A stretch of DNA of 64,000 bases, taken from NCBI GenBank assembly GCA_905220665.1, contig CAJNAR010000170.1:62001-126000 (forward strand). The letters are read 5' to 3'. The stretch comes from Albugo candida (lineage: Eukaryota; Oomycota; Peronosporomycetes; Albuginales; Albuginaceae). The notes beneath the pieces are model-generated. The model was not told the DNA's origin and searched no databases. It saw nothing but the letters and a program-made list of their open reading frames with translations. This document shows positions 1 through 13,149 of the stretch, piece by piece (the stretch's first letter is position 1; the number at the start of each line of letters is the position of its first letter). The position numbers were made by a program, and so were the translations under genes.

Positions 1-1955
1 TACAAAAGGCGAACCCAGTCGATGAAACTTTTTACAACGCCCATTATTTCCAAAACGCGAAACATGTACGTCCAATTGACTCGATCATAAGCTTTTTCAA
101 AGTCGAGAAAAGCTGCATACGCTTCCTCCCCACGGTGAGTCACCAAGTCTTGGATGTCAGTGAGATATCGAATATGGTGATGCATTGACCTTCCCAGCAC
201 AAATGCTTTTTGATCTTGATGGATCAATTTTACTAAAAATCTTTGCAATCGATACCCCAATAGTTTTGAAAGTACTCTCACATCGACACAAAGCAGTGCG
301 ATCGGTCGATAGTTGCCAGGATCACCCCGTGATCTTTTTTTGTACAATAATTTTATTGCCGAGTGAAGTTGTGATCGAAGTAAAATTCCTCTTTCCAGCT
401 GATATTCGAACACGATCTTCAGACACTCACCAAACGTTTCCGGATCAAGCTGATAAAATGCAGCTGGTAGTCCATCCAGACCTGGAGAAGAAAGACTTCG
501 CATGTGCCTGATCGCTTCCGCCATCTCGGTCGTACTTAAGCGAGTCGATAGACGGTCTTGCTCTGCTGAGGCAAGGGAAACGTGAATCGAATCGAGCAAC
601 TGTTTTTTGCTTTCTTGCACATGGAGCATTTGAGTCGGTCTCTGAGCTATAAAGAGAGCCCATGACACCACCCCAATGATCTCTGAATTCGTTAATAATC
701 TCCCTCGGGTTCGATGTCACGGTACCACATTTTTTGATGACATTTTCGATCGGCACGCGACGACAAGAACTATCCGGAGGGCGAAAAAAATGCTTGTAAA
801 AGTTCTCCATATGCTTCACGTGATGGTCGAAACTTTCATCTTGGTTGTATTTCGCATTATTTTCGACTGAAATTCTAAATTGTTGGAGACTCGATTCGTA
901 AAAAGACCGTGACTCATTGGTGTCTTTAATGCGATATCGAGCTGCTGCGACTTCCAAAACACGCTGGCTAGACTCAACATCACGTCGGCTATCTTGTGCA
1001 ATCTTTTTTTCAATGCCTTGAAGCTGTTTCTTGATTTTCGTCTTCCAACTTTCCCACAATTTTCCGGGATTCGAAGTTGTCCGCAACTGTTCGAGCACCA
1101 AATTCTCTTTCAATTTGATTGCTTCAATAACTTGAGAGGATATTCAAATAGTCGTAATGCACATGTCCAAAATCCTCGACCCGAAAAATGAGTTGGATTT
1201 GCAAAAGTACTTTTGTGCCAGATGATGTCCCGCATGTCGTGGATGGAAATGTTTAGACGTTTTTTGTACCATATTAAATAGCTCTTTCGACATGCAAATA
1301 TAATCTAGTCGATTCTTGCGCGGTAACGGTCCTGTAAATACTTTTTCAGTCGGATGTTGATTTCGCCAAGCGTCTACCACAACCAACTGTGAAAGCCATT
1401 ATCAAACACGCTAATCGATTTGGTTCATGTCGAATTGTTCTACTCGAAGCATCGATAGCTAGATCGAGTGGTATGTGTTGCGGTCGATTCGAAAGTGTTG
1501 GAGAGTAACAACTCATAAAAAAACAATCGTTCCTCGGCCTTGAACGGTGCATATACATTGTGTATATACACCGGTGCATCTTGAATGAGAAGACGCAAAA
1601 CCAAATAACGATTTTGGATGCTTCGTTCGGTGAGTCCTTCAGCTGTCGTTAAACCGGGAAAGTCCGAACGAAGGATTGTCATGACGCCGCCACTGCGGTT
1701 TTGAGTCGGATGGAGAAAAGCACTGTTGTGGTCATTGACAAACATTTTGTGCTGCATTTTCGAATGTAATAAAAACTGAAATGAGTCCAGTTGGTTGTGA
1801 TCGTGAAACTTGGTTTCTTGAACACAACAAATGGAATGCTGTGATAGGATATGGTCGATAAAAAGATGACCATTTTTATGAATTCCATTGACATTCACCG
1901 TGAGTGCTGAGATCTTGTTCCACGTTGAAATAATCGAGGAGCCCTTAACATTCAC
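1..1955 (-). pseudogene. LINE ORF2 (endonuclease and RT) pseudogene, partial
   Basis: The N-terminal part (1955-1440) is an apurinic-type endonuclease domain containing CCVQETKFHDHN, the usual catalytic QE(T/K) region. The end of this domain continues in another frame (1386-1144) with a KNRLDYI block and a HAGHHLA block. A linker rich in charged residues covers 1113-445. RT palm blocks follow below 300: a VLSKLLGYRLQRFL-like segment, then AFLDFEKAYDRVNW at about 120-60. Several frame changes separate these blocks. The family is a L1/Tx1-like clade LINE. In intact elements the product nicks target DNA and primes cDNA synthesis. The catalytic YxDD block is not in the window. Confidence 0.85.
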
Positions 1956-1973
1956 GCTGAAGTGGACCAGAAA

Positions 1974-4372
1974 TCAACCTCGTTTTTTTTCACCATCTTG
2001 TTGTGCGAGGTGAAGCGTTGTATGTTCCTCTTGAAGAAATATGAGATTGACGGAAAGCTCAGCGATTTCACCATGATGAAGGCCGCGCCATCTACCTCCA
2101 AACCATTGAGACCAACACTTTATGCCCACGTCGGATCGGAAGAAGGATATGATCACATTGGCTGGAAGTAAACGACAATGATGACTCGGAATCCAAATCA
2201 CTGGTCCATCGGTGAGATATTGGATCCAGTGATCGTTGGTGTAGAATGTCGGGGCTGTACACATAAGAAAAATTCCAACAACGCGAGAGATTTCGTTGCT
2301 CGAGTCAAACCGATAACTTTGTCCGGCAATGACGTCCACCAAGGCATTACTTTCTCGAACAAAACAGATCGCTTCGAGGGGACTTTTTCACCAACGTGGC
2401 GACTCCATCGCGTTGCAAACGTAACATCTTCGCCAAGATTGTGTGCTTCAAAACCACGATTTATCATGAGTAGATGCGCCAGTTCATCCAAAGCTTTATC
2501 ATTCGACTCCATACATGCGAGTAGCACACCATTCATCGTGATCGGATGATCAAGTGCCGCTCGGATGATTTTGTTCTGATTTGTGCAGAACTGGACTAGC
2601 TTCCGCACATGAGGTATGCAAGCATCAGCTTGAACCAGCTTGTCCGGTCGAAGTGAGTAGAGGGTATTTTTGGAATCGATTTCTATTAGCTCCCCTATGT
2701 CACCAACTCGGTTTGTTAGCTCCGATTTCTCAATTGTTGCGTGCCGTTTTTGATAAAAGTGTGCCGCCTCTTTCGAGGTGGCCACCTCTTTTGGCATTCG
2801 TGCTTTCATGAGCATAATTTGAACACGTTTTCCATTCTCCGTATTGGCAACCGCTTTTATTTCTTCGATCTTCACCTCCATAGTTGCTAGCACAGAAAAA
2901 TAATTAGTTGTCGCTAACTTTGGAAGCGCAAGAGGTGGTGCTTTGGAGACCATTTGTTCGAGCGGCTCCATCCAATTACGTTTTCCACTAGTCCATGCCA
3001 ACTGCATGGATATATCCTCATCCCGCTCCACTCGTGATTATGAGTACGATTGACTTGTCAGTTGGAGGATGGGAGGGATGGGAGGAGACGGCTGCTTTAA
3101 GGCCCGTGCGTCTAGTGGTGTGATAGTGGGGGAGTATTGAGCTCCAACGAGATTTGATCGGAGAGCTTCCGTTTAGATTTCATCGTCTCAAATTCTTGAG
3201 GGGTAACTGTCTACACTACCGTTTGTGGTGCCACCACGAGTGCCTTTGGCTCGGTGGTTCGTTTTCGTTGATGTTTTTGTTTTTGTTGGGTTTGATTCTG
3301 AGTCGGAGGTTGCGTTTTGCTTTGCTTTTCGAGTTTGTTTTTATTGGGTTGTCGCTGTGCTCCATGGCTGGTGCTGCGCCCAAATTCAAGCAATAAGGAC
3401 CACGTTGACCGAAACGTGGTCGTTCAGTTGGAACGGGAGCATTTCTCTCCGTACTAGGTAGAGATGTTTGTCGTAAGCGATGTGCTCAATCACTTTACCA
3501 ACTCTAACCAGCTGTTTAGGGCATGTCGAACAGCCAAAGTAAACTCGCCAAGTCGACATCACAACTTCTTTAGTGGGGACCGTCTCGTGAAAGGTGTTAT
3601 AAACCATCTGACACCCTAGTTTGTGAAGAGAACGGAGTATGTTGTTTTGCTCTTCCTCCACGCCTACGCCGAAGACATCAAAGTAATATTTGGTTTCATG
3701 AGTATCAAACCCCCATAAAAACCACTTTTCCCCAAGGATAGTCACCGGATGAAACTCCAACTGTTGGAAGGCCTCCGCCGTGGTGACCATCACCCTGATG
3801 TTGCCCCCAAGCATTATGGATACTTGAGCGATTGACCGGATCTTCGGTAGGCTTTCAAAGACCGGATTGACGTGGTCTCGCAATTAGGAAGGTCAACATT
3901 TCCCCATTCGGAGTACAGGTCAAGGACTGACCCGTCCCCAAGACCATTGGGAAGGTTTCTTTCCGTATTTGGAAAGGTCTTTCTGCTTCCAGTTTCACAG
4001 ACAAAACTTACCAATCCGGGTGCTCCCCGTCTGCATATAGCTGCAGTATAGCCTCGATATCCGAGGCTTTCGGCATTGGGAGCTCCACGCGAAATTTCAC
4101 CCGAGCTGTAGCCTGGTCCTTACACAAGGACTTCTGTGACTTGATAGTGTCAGCCAGCGTAAGACTTTTAGTGTCGTCAACACTTGCAGGTGCCTTTGGG
4201 TCCACCTGTGACGAGGCAATGACAGTACCGCATGCACCATCCAGTAGCACATCCTGTATCGATAGTACCGGTATTGCCCAGCACCGTCACACTGGGGGTC
4301 GGGGGTACTTTCCACGTCATCACAACTGGACGCTAGCACCCTGGTTTGTGTCGACATGTCGACTTGAACCAT
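1974..4372 (-). pseudogene. LINE ORF1 pseudogene
   Basis: At least five frame fragments read in order on the minus strand: 4372-4097 (start ATG), 4250-4008, 4014-3814, 3883-3386 and 3031-2198, then a tail 2342-1974. The central block carries GFDTHETKYYFDVFGVGVEE, which I recognise as typical of ORF1 proteins of oomycete LINEs. The part at 3393-3211 is a Lys/Gln/Thr-rich linker. In LINEs the ORF1 protein binds element RNA. Frameshifts between every block show it is not expressed as one protein. The fragments are collinear and upstream of ORF2, which supports one element. Confidence 0.75.
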
Positions 4373-4440
4373 TGTTTTCGAGAAAAAAGAATTTAAAAAA
4401 GCTGTTTGTCGAGCTGTTTCTACTAAATTGGCGGTTTACG

Positions 4441-7400
4441 TAGTAGCTGGCAAATTAAGAAGTGCCTGGTAGGATCAATCGCCCACTTCTTTCCTACAGG
4501 ATAGTAATTTTCATGGACCATTCAACTAAGTCAACATCTCTCCGATTCGAGGATGTATAAACCCAATAAACAGCAAAAACTTCAGAACGATCCGGTACAA
4601 GAAACAAACCGTTTTTCAATTTTAATGTCCATAGCCTCTTCACACAGCGAACATGCTCTCATACCTGCCAGAAAAGTGAAAAAAAACCGAATGGCAATTA
4701 GGTCTTGACCTGCACCATCCACCATGATGATGTATTGAGCATATGACTCGCAGAAAAATTCATCTCGAATATTCACCAGAAGCCATAAAGTAGCGCTGTT
4801 TGCTGCTTGTCGAGCCTATTGCCAAGACATCAGACATTTCTAGTTTATAGGGTGTAATGTACTCGACAAGCTAGAGCAAGACACCCAGCGATTGAGGCTT
4901 CTGAGGGCGTTTTGAATAAATTGCTCAAATCCGAGAAGACTGGCCTGATCTCTCTCCTTGTGAACGAATGATTTGATTTCATTCACGTATCAGTGGCAGT
5001 CCGCAACTTTTAAGCCAAGATGCGTTTTTATCTGCAGATTTGCAGAATAAAATCAAAATTTCGAAAGACATGTCTGACGTCATGGCAAACGAGAGACGCG
5101 AGTGTCTAGACCCTGTCATTTGGGTGGACTGGACTGTACCACTGACTATCGAAATACGTAATACAACGTCGTGGAAGACGACTGAACAAGATCATTGTTC
5201 GATTGATTTGTCAATTAGAAGATATTCGAAACGCATATGATGCCACACATGATATGACATTGATAGCATCTTGAGTAATAACTCTTACTCTGTGTAGGTA
5301 CACAAATGAGAAGATGAACCCGACCGCTGCTTGCGCATGACTTTAAAAGTGAATTTTCAAGACCATGTTGAACTGGATCTGTCGCTCTTTTTACCTCAGA
5401 TGAGAACTATAAGTCTGCAAACCATACATATTTCAAGGATTTCCACCCTTGCTACCTCTGGCGAGCACATACATGCCATGTAAAGACTTATGTAGCGGAT
5501 GCTACATCCACTTTTTTTAAATTGAGCTGCAGCTTATTGAAGCTGGCTGGCCGGTTCCTTCTTAGGCGCTTAGATTTCGCAACGCACCTAATAATACGGG
5601 TGAATTTGCAGTAAAATCTTCACCAAGGGGTAATTCGGATAGCGGAGAGACCGAAGTCCCTACCTGCAAGGAGATGACAATCCTGCTAAGAACAAGTACA
5701 GCAGAAACTGAACAGTATCCAGATTTGTTAGATAGAAGTTCTTAAAAAGGTGTGCTTTGTCTGAGCGCACCCCTTAAGAACTTTACGTAGATACATCGTA
5801 TCACGTGAAGACAAACTATCTCGACTTTATTGCATCACCAGATTAACCTTGGAATGTTCTAATTGGGGACTGATATCTACATCAGTGAGCATGCTGGAAA
5901 GTGTTAGCGAAAGTCAATATAGTGTCAATTTATACCATCTCAGGATATTTTGCGGCTGCTAGATTTATAGCTTCATGTTATTCAGAACATCTTTATCTGT
6001 TGGTTTAGACACCACGCCGTATTTTTGTGTCGGTTCGAGTACTGTGAAGATGCAAATAGCCTCGTACAAGTTTGGCGGGCCAAGGAGTTAGTAAGTACAT
6101 GCGCTGAGTCATCGCCTAATACGATCAGCGTCGCATTTGCGATACGAATAATACCTCTATATTCAGAAGAAATTGGAATTACTCTACAAGACAGAGAATT
6201 TGATATGTATGGATTAACTAGTCCACGCAGATATAAGTACAGAATATCCGCTATCTCTCAATACAAGCTAGCACATTTGATGTATTTAATCAGTACGGAC
6301 AACAAGAGAAAGATGATAAGCGTAGTATCCATGAGTGGGAAAAGAGACCGTCCCTAGCTTAGAAGCTGTGTGCTACAAGACGAGTGCAGTTTTCAAATGC
6401 CGTCAACGATATTAATGAAAACAGGAAGTGAGAATGTAAGTGGACCAATGCTACGGTAAGAAGCAGATGATAATGCCAATGTACATATAAATGTTTTCTG
6501 CCCATGAAGTCAGAAATTCGGTATTATGAATAGAACGATTTGTGATGATATGAGCGTAATACGAGCAGTAAATGTGTATATTGTACGGTTTGGACATTAT
6601 GATTGCTGTATCTACCTAACGCTCATCATTATGGCGCGATCCGGCCCCTAGGATGTATTAAGCCATTATATAGATAATTCAGCAACGCATATTTCATGGT
6701 TTGCTTTATAATCTTTTCATGCGTCCTGATAAGATATAGTAGTAAACCCTGCTTACAGAGGATAGCTGTATTGGAAAAGCATTTAGAAACTCATTTGAGC
6801 AAAATCTTACATGTCTAAATTGAACTTCGTCATGTGATGTTTTGCGGAATCTGTGTCTCTTTGATAGTGATCTCAGGCGAATCTACTGCCGAAATTTCAT
6901 TGATAGCATCGAAGTGCAAGGTTACAATATATCCTGGCCGTAATTCAAACCTAAAGTATATACTCTGATACTCAACGACTCACATCGCGCAGGTGAAGAT
7001 CTCGATTATCCACAGCGCAAAAAGAGCGATATTTCTCTAGCTGGGGTATTGTTGTTTTGAAAAGTACATATCTACAATGTACTGCTGTATTCGAGAAGTA
7101 TAACTTTTACGGAATGGTCGCATTGCACTCTAGGACTCATCTTATACTCAAAGGAGCATGCCTCAAACAACAATCTTGCGAGAAATAGAGAAAGTACGAC
7201 CTAGAAATATGGCGATTTCTCATGAGAACCTTAACGCGTACAAAGATATGTAGAGTTTTCGTATCACGTATAGAAACGATAAAGCGTAGACATTACAGCG
7301 GTGAGCTGATGTATATGTGACTCGTTATCTGAAAATGTATCTTCCATTGTAACTAATTACACGCCCATGAGAATAAAAAACCAGGCACCCATGCGGTATC

Positions 7401-7880
7401 GAGTTTGACTTAGGATCCATCTCCCCTTGTTGCAAACACGTATCGAGGTAGGCAAGATGAAATTCTGTCGATATACAACTGAATCACACGTGCTGACGTG
7501 GGGTACTGACTAACATTAGCTATGGAATGAATCAGTGATGAGCTCAGATAAGATGATGAGTAGGGCAAAGATAATGCTGATAGAAGCCATTGTTGACTGC
7601 TCATGCTAGAGGAGGCATTGCTAACTGCTTCATCAAGCTACCAGTAATATTAAGTATGATCGATTGCGCTCGTGTATGAAATGGCAATTCCTCTTCTAGG
7701 AAGCGCTCAATATGTTTTGATCCGAATCAGCCGCGATCTCTTTCCTAACCTGGCGCACCTGCTTTTTCTTGCCTCTTTTGTCCCATAGCAAGAAAGTCCC
7801 AGTCACTCACGTGTGGAATATTCTGTAATAATTCACGTCTTTGTGATCGCTCCCCAGAAACTTGATACCCTAATTATACG
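4441..7880. other. Gene-poor stretch, no recognisable gene
   Basis: There is no ORF above about 110 codons and I recognise no protein family. The longest frame, 6025-6357 (+, 110 codons), has no known motif and no clear exon partners. A minus-strand frame at 4776-4582 holds a C-S-L-C pair embedded in GMRACSLCEEAMD and faintly resembles a fragment at 54870-54634. Composition is AT-rich and no LTR or tandem repeat is obvious. It is probably old decayed repeat or effector-gene debris. Confidence 0.5.
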
Positions 7881-9470
7881 ATAAATAGACTATGTACCGC
7901 ATTGTATTATGCACATGCCTCCAATAATTGTCCAATCAACGTGCTGTATTGTTATTGGAACTGAAGATCCGCCAAATATTTCATTGAACTGTACCCCATC
8001 GACATGGGAAATGGCTCAATCGGAGAGAGCATCTTCTTGGTGGAAACGCATTATAATGTGGCATCAGATGGATTGCAGCATCACAATACCAGGTCTAGAT
8101 GCTCTACAACGCCTTCGGTACTACATGGAACAACCGATGTGGTTTCACTGCGACCAAGAATTACATTATGAAGTTGCCACTCAAAATCCAAAACGTTTGG
8201 TACAATCTTAGCACAGTGGACGACCCGCTCGCGCATCATCAGGTATCTTTCGCTACAGCTTTCGACATCCGTAGTCTTCAAGACTTATTCAAGAAAGCGG
8301 CACGTGGCCAACTAAGGAAGATTTCGTCGACATATGTTATAGCGACGAAGAGCTAAATACATCGGGTATGGCTGAAGTAAAGTTTCTGAGTCGACTACAA
8401 CGAAGTCACTGAGATACTATACCGTATCCACTCGACGATAGGTCTCATCACTTGGATTCAGCTAAATACAAGTGGTAGAACGTTTTATGTGGAAGTATAA
8501 GAAAGGAGAGGAAGAAATATTTCCCATCTGTTCCACGCCGTCAACTCTCACGAATCGTCTGGAAATCTCCCGAACCAACCAAGAGTCATCCGATGTTGAC
8601 ATATTGGTCTTCGCGGGAGAGATTAGACGCGATGGAGTCATAATGAGTCAAACCATTTATGGCCTCATCACGGCATCTTCGGAAAGTTGTCTTGTCTATT
8701 TTTGAAGATCTTAAGCTCCTTCTGGAATTTCGGATGTTGTCAGCTCGATATCGTTTCTAGATTTCAAAGGATATTCATTCCGACATTATATTGTACGTGC
8801 AGCCTTCGTGTGGCGCAGAAAATCCGCTCAACATCTCTTTCTCGAGTGCGATGACACGTCACAATTATGGACGGAGCTACTTCCTACATGAGATCAATTC
8901 TTCTCATCCCGACCATGTTGGTCGCATATTGCATGTGTAATTGTGTCAGTGTTACGGTCGGCATGGAAGGATTATCAGCAAATTACATCAGATGTATGGA
9001 ACGCATTGCAAGCGGTGACGCTGCCGTTTGTCTGTACCAATCGGAATCGTCGTTTATTCGATCGGCGATCAGCAACTGCGACAGTTTCATTACTTACCGT
9101 GATTTACACCACGCTAAATGCTAAAGACTTAACGCATTCGGCTGGCATAGGTGTTGGATTAACTCGCAACGCAGGATCATTCGTTGGTTTTTTCAATTGT
9201 CGAACATCATTGCTGCCGTTACGACATAGGCAAGCCGAAATGCAAGCGCAACTCGGATCCTATTCCTAGTTGGACGGCTATGTTCAGCCTAGTATGGCAC
9301 AACCAATTTTCAAAACACGGTGCTTTTGGACCATTTCTACAACTTTGTATCATTTACACGATGGACATAGTCTCGTACTGTAGAGGTTGAAGCTAAAGCA
9401 ATACAGGACTTTCAACAAGAGGTCATATAATCATCTCTCACAAGTATTTTCACGAAATGTGTATTATATG
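7880..9470 (+). mobile_element. LINE 3' fragment (ORF2 C-terminus)
   Basis: This fragment has the same family signature as the LINEs at 15247 and 25610. The frame at 8943-9269 encodes TNRNRRLFDRRSATATVSLL and then VIYTT, the conserved C-terminal block of ORF2 that also occurs at 15319-15609. Upstream pieces from 7909 (such as WWKRIIMWHQ) fit the region between RT and C-terminus with several frameshifts. Downstream, 9420-9465 matches the start of the family 3' tail (catctctcacaagtattt) and then diverges, so the very end is lost. The 5' limit is approximate. Confidence 0.7.
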
Positions 9471-9705
9471 TACAGTGCAAGCCATCTATAACCTTTGAAA
9501 ATTATTTTTTGCGGCCCAAATTGAAGAATCATCATCGACACAACGTCAATGAATATAATTGGCGTGAAGTTAAGCCCCCTCCCAACACCACTCCAACAGC
9601 TTTTTATCCCAACATCATTTAATCTTGATACCAACCATCCTGATCCTTTTCACAACAAACGAATTCTTGTTTCTTCTGCCAACCAAACCAATGATCTATG
9701 CATCA

Positions 9706-11800
9706 TGGCTCGAACCTCAAAACAGCAACGTCACATGAAAGCAATGCCGGATGCTTTTGAGACGAAGTAAGCTGGAAATACTCCAAGTCCAAGTATCGCC
9801 AATAGGAGCGATACTAAGGAGCATGTAGAAGTTAAATTCGAGGATTTTGAAGAAGAGCAAACGTACACCAATATTGTGAGGATTGAGTGTGATTGCAAAC
9901 GACCTTATAGGCGCCTTACAAATTCTGACAGAGCAAAGCGTCGCAAACGTGCAGCTCAGTAAAAAGCCGCTCTTAGTGCAAGAAAGATAAATACATACTT
10001 TAAGGCTAAATACACATAGCGTCAGCCCATAGATTCTGGAAACGAGGACGCGATAGATGACACACCTCTTCATTCTCCCAACAATCTTCAAAGAGCGCTT
10101 TTGAAATTGAGCAAACGAAATGCACCACAGGAGGGAATTATGCGGATGCGTCTTGCCTCTGTTGCGGATACTTCAGGCTTATACTCTGTGGCAGTCACGT
10201 ATAGTTAATTCTCGTTGCACATTCGCTAGCGCAATTTTATCTGCTTTATTAGCGCTCTATCGTGAATGCAAAATAGAGACTTGATGCCTCACAAATAATT
10301 GCGGTGGCGAATGACAAAGGGCGCTGTTTTGCCGAGATGCTTCGTGGCAGGAGACGCTTCTATCTTGAAACTGCTTTTATTCCCGAGAGCAAGGAGGTAT
10401 AGCATGTTCAAACTATAGGCTTACTACAGGATGAATATTTCATTGCAAATGTACAGCTTTACCTTCGAAAGAATAAGATCTGCGTATTTCTAATGATTTT
10501 ATCTAGCATGTCAATGATCAAATACGTCCAAAGATTGATCCTGCTGCATCTATCTAGCTCATCACTTTGACCCGTTGATGGAAGTTACTTGTCTACACTA
10601 TCCATAGGTGAAGAAAAGCATGTACGTTAATGGCCATGACCGAGCAGATGTCGTGGCATATCGCACTCAGTTTCTGGAACGAATGAGAATCTATGATCCA
10701 TTCATGTCAGATTTGTTGTCCCGGAAATGGAATTGAATATTTTTGCCTGACGGAGATTCCATCATCCTAGTGACGCATGATGAAAGCGCATTTGCTGTCA
10801 ATGATGGCCAGAAGAGGCTATGGCTTTCTGAAGGCGAACAGCCACTCTGAAAGAAGGGATCTGGAAGATCTATATATGTCAGTAATTTCCTGACTGATTT
10901 CGGTAAGCCTATAGTTCTAGAGTTTTCGCTCATTACGTTGATTAAATTTAACATTTTCGGTCTGATTTCAAGGGTGGACTAGCTTTGAGCAAAGAAAAGC
11001 GGCTTCAACATAGCGATCTTCCAGAATACGCCTGCATAATCACATGACCGGCAAGAACTATGATGGTTGTTGGAATGCGGAAGACCTTCGAAAGCAAGTC
11101 CGGAATGCTGCAATTCCCATTTTCAATGCCGAATTTCCCAATGAAGAAACTCTCTTCGCTTTCGCTAATACGACTAGGCACGCGGCATTTGCTGAAGATA
11201 CTCTCGTATCTCGAAGGATGAATCTTGGACCGGGAGGAAAGCAAACAGTGATGCGGAATGGAATGTTTGGAGCTATGATAGCGCAATTCATGGTATTCCC
11301 GACAGATGATCCTCAAGCCGGACAACCAAAAAGCATAAGTATCGTCCTGCTGGAATGCAGCCTTTGGACGCCTCACCTTTGCCTGTATCGCCGGAGTAAA
11401 TGTCGTCACACAGGTAGCTGCTTCGGCTTCAGTGATTTTCAGAATCAACAGACTTTGAAGCTCAAAAGGTTGTTGTAAGAGATAATAATTTCGGCGGGCT
11501 ATCTCATCATACTTAACCCCAAGTTACGCTGCGAATCAAAACTTATAGACTACTTTGGTGGGGAAGAAAAACGATACGCAAGAAGAATCGCGATTACACA
11601 TAAAAAGGATTGGTTGCGACAGTTCCGGAAGCACTTACCTCAGTTTTTCTCGAAACAACCCGTCGCCATGTTACAATGTGCTTCCTTTATATGGATGTGC
11701 ATCGGAAAGGTATACCCGAAGGGCAGCGGAATATGCTGTGAAAAATTACCGATCACATCGAATAGTTTCAAACTCAGGTCTCATGCCTTAGCAGCTTCTG
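9706..11800 (+). pseudogene. Decayed DDE-superfamily transposase
   Basis: Reading plus-strand frames in order gives a protein resembling the large DDE transposases common in fungi and oomycetes. The start at 9706 is MARTSKQQRH. A basic RAKRRKRAAQ block ending near KINTYF follows. At about 10620-10900 there are VYVNGHDRADVVAYRTQFLE, LVTHDESAFAVNDGQKRLWL and SIYVSNFLTDFG. At 11044-11290 there are GKNYDGCWNAEDLRKQVRN and MNLGPGGKQTVMRNG. A C-terminal KNYRSHRIV block lies near 11740. The Asp in THDES and the following blocks are the DDE core. Several stops and frameshifts make it a pseudogene. I saw no clear terminal inverted repeats, so element ends are undefined. Confidence 0.75.
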
Positions 11801-12112
11801 TATAAATTTGGAAGCATGACATTGATGATTAGATTTTGCACTTGTTTTTAAACCCTAAGTTGCCGCTGATGGTGGACAAGTCTTACGCGTTGACAGGAGA
11901 GTACTCGTAAAATCCAGAAACACAAGGCAGCTTTTAGAGCCTTATAATTCAAACAAAAATCATCCAACTCAAAATGCAAGCCTTTTGTTTGAAAGCTCTA
12001 GGCTGTATCTATCACACAGGATCGCTATTTTTGTTGTGCGATGATTTATCCGTGAAGAGTAGTAAATCCATTCAGGCCCGCAAATATTACAGATTATAGG
12101 TGGTGTGCACTG

Positions 12113-12191
12113 TATACATATATTATTTTAGATAGACTAGGCAACTAGAGAAGTCAGTTAGTCTAATTCTAGTAATATAGAGCCTCCAACT
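12113..12191 (+). repeat. LINE 3'-tail copy (orphan)
   Basis: About 80 bp matching the tails at 15910-15993, 21250-21337 and 32825-32901. The core is gaactagag-like (here gcaactagagaagtcagtta) followed by gtctaattctagtaatatag and ending in ccaact. No LINE coding sequence lies directly upstream, so this is probably an extremely 5'-truncated insertion. I could not find a convincing target-site duplication. Confidence 0.7.
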
Positions 12192-12440
12192 ATATCGAAG
12201 CACTTCACCTGTGATTGGATACTACATACAGGTTTTGATTGAATAAAGGAACCAGTGGAGTGCTGAACGGAAAGTTTCTTCGGGTGTCTTTATCGTGTCT
12301 ATAAAGCCGAATTGATATTTCATGTTGATTCACACAAAAGCCCTAAACTTTATTAAGGCACAAATAATACACACAAAAATCCAAGAAACTACATATAATT
12401 CTGGCGTTGTCTATCTATCTCTCAAAAGACTATGGATTTC

Positions 12441-12822
12441 TTACATTGGGCCTTTTTTAATGTTGTGCCCAATTTGACCGCAACGTCTACACTTTCGGTG
12501 CCTGGAATCCACGATTTTTATGTAATGAAGGCTCACTTGTGGTTTAAAGACTGATATTGATTTCGGACATGAGGTGGTCTGCCTCTTGTTCGCTGTAAAT
12601 GAGGCTCGTTTGGAGCTCGAGACCTCTGAGAAGCAAGTTCCATCGAAATATATTCTGTTGCAGTTTTTGTTGTTTACCTGATGTCGAATAAACCTCAGCA
12701 ATACTGCTAATTACATAAATGATATCACAGGTAGGTGCATTAATTGAGCTTTTGCAATAGATTGCAGTTGGGTAACAGGCAATGGTGACGTGGGTATGTG
12801 AATGGAGATTATTTATGAACAA
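12441..12822 (-). pseudogene. CCHC-knuckle fragment, MULE-transposase-like
   Basis: Two overlapping minus frames (12822-12544 and 12701-12441) are joined by a frameshift. They end in HRKCRRCGQIGHNIKKGP, a zinc knuckle C-x2-C-x4-H whose last Cys is replaced by Gly. A knuckle at the extreme C-terminus after a charged region is typical of Mutator-like transposases. No catalytic domain is present. The fragment stops about 75 bp before the 5' LTR of the Gypsy element, which may have truncated it. A host gene remnant is not excluded. Confidence 0.4.
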
Positions 12823-12895
12823 TGCACCATTAGCTGCTGTTTTTCCCGAAGTTTGTGGGGAAGAGGCAATCCAATTGTCCTTATGAATTAGCTGC

Positions 12896-13146
12896 TGGGT
12901 TAGTTACCGTTTACGTATCTAGTTGCAAACCGCTTACGCCTCTAACGTATCGGGTTAGGTACTGGGCCGATATCTTTCTAGATATGGATGCAAGGATCTT
13001 TTAAGATTTTTGTAAGGAGAGAACTAAAAAGAAAAATGCACTTACTTTATGTCGGAACAGGAATAGAGCAAGCAATCGACGAAGTTGTCTTCTGGATTGC
13101 TTCATGGAAGATTTGTCGAAGACAAATCAACAAGGAAGATAGAATA
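12896..13146 (+). repeat. Gypsy 5' LTR
   Basis: It aligns over its length with 23860-24110. Shared blocks include ccgtttacgtatctagtt, gatatctttctagata and gcaatcgacgaag-like stretches. The length equals that of the 3' copy. The 5' end is TG and the 3' end is TA where the 3' LTR has CA. The exact start could be about 5 bp further in. Confidence 0.8.
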
Positions 13147-13149
13147 AGG

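Larger units (their letters stand above)
1..4440 (-). mobile_element. LINE (non-LTR retrotransposon), 3' end beyond window
   Basis: This is a degenerate non-LTR retrotransposon read on the minus strand. It has an ORF1 (4372 to about 1974) followed by an ORF2 (1955 to 1) with endonuclease and the start of reverse transcriptase. The rest of ORF2 and the 3' end lie outside the window. Every coding block is broken by frameshifts or stops, so it is a dead copy. The RT block closely resembles that of the plus-strand LINE at 25620, so the two are one family. The 5' limit near 4440 is approximate: it allows a short 5' UTR before the first ATG at 4372. Confidence 0.85.

Noticed and set aside
3154..3396. 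Plus-strand ORF of 80 codons as a hydrophobic small protein
   Set aside because: It is antisense to the Lys/Gln-rich linker of LINE ORF1, which explains its leucine/phenylalanine bias.
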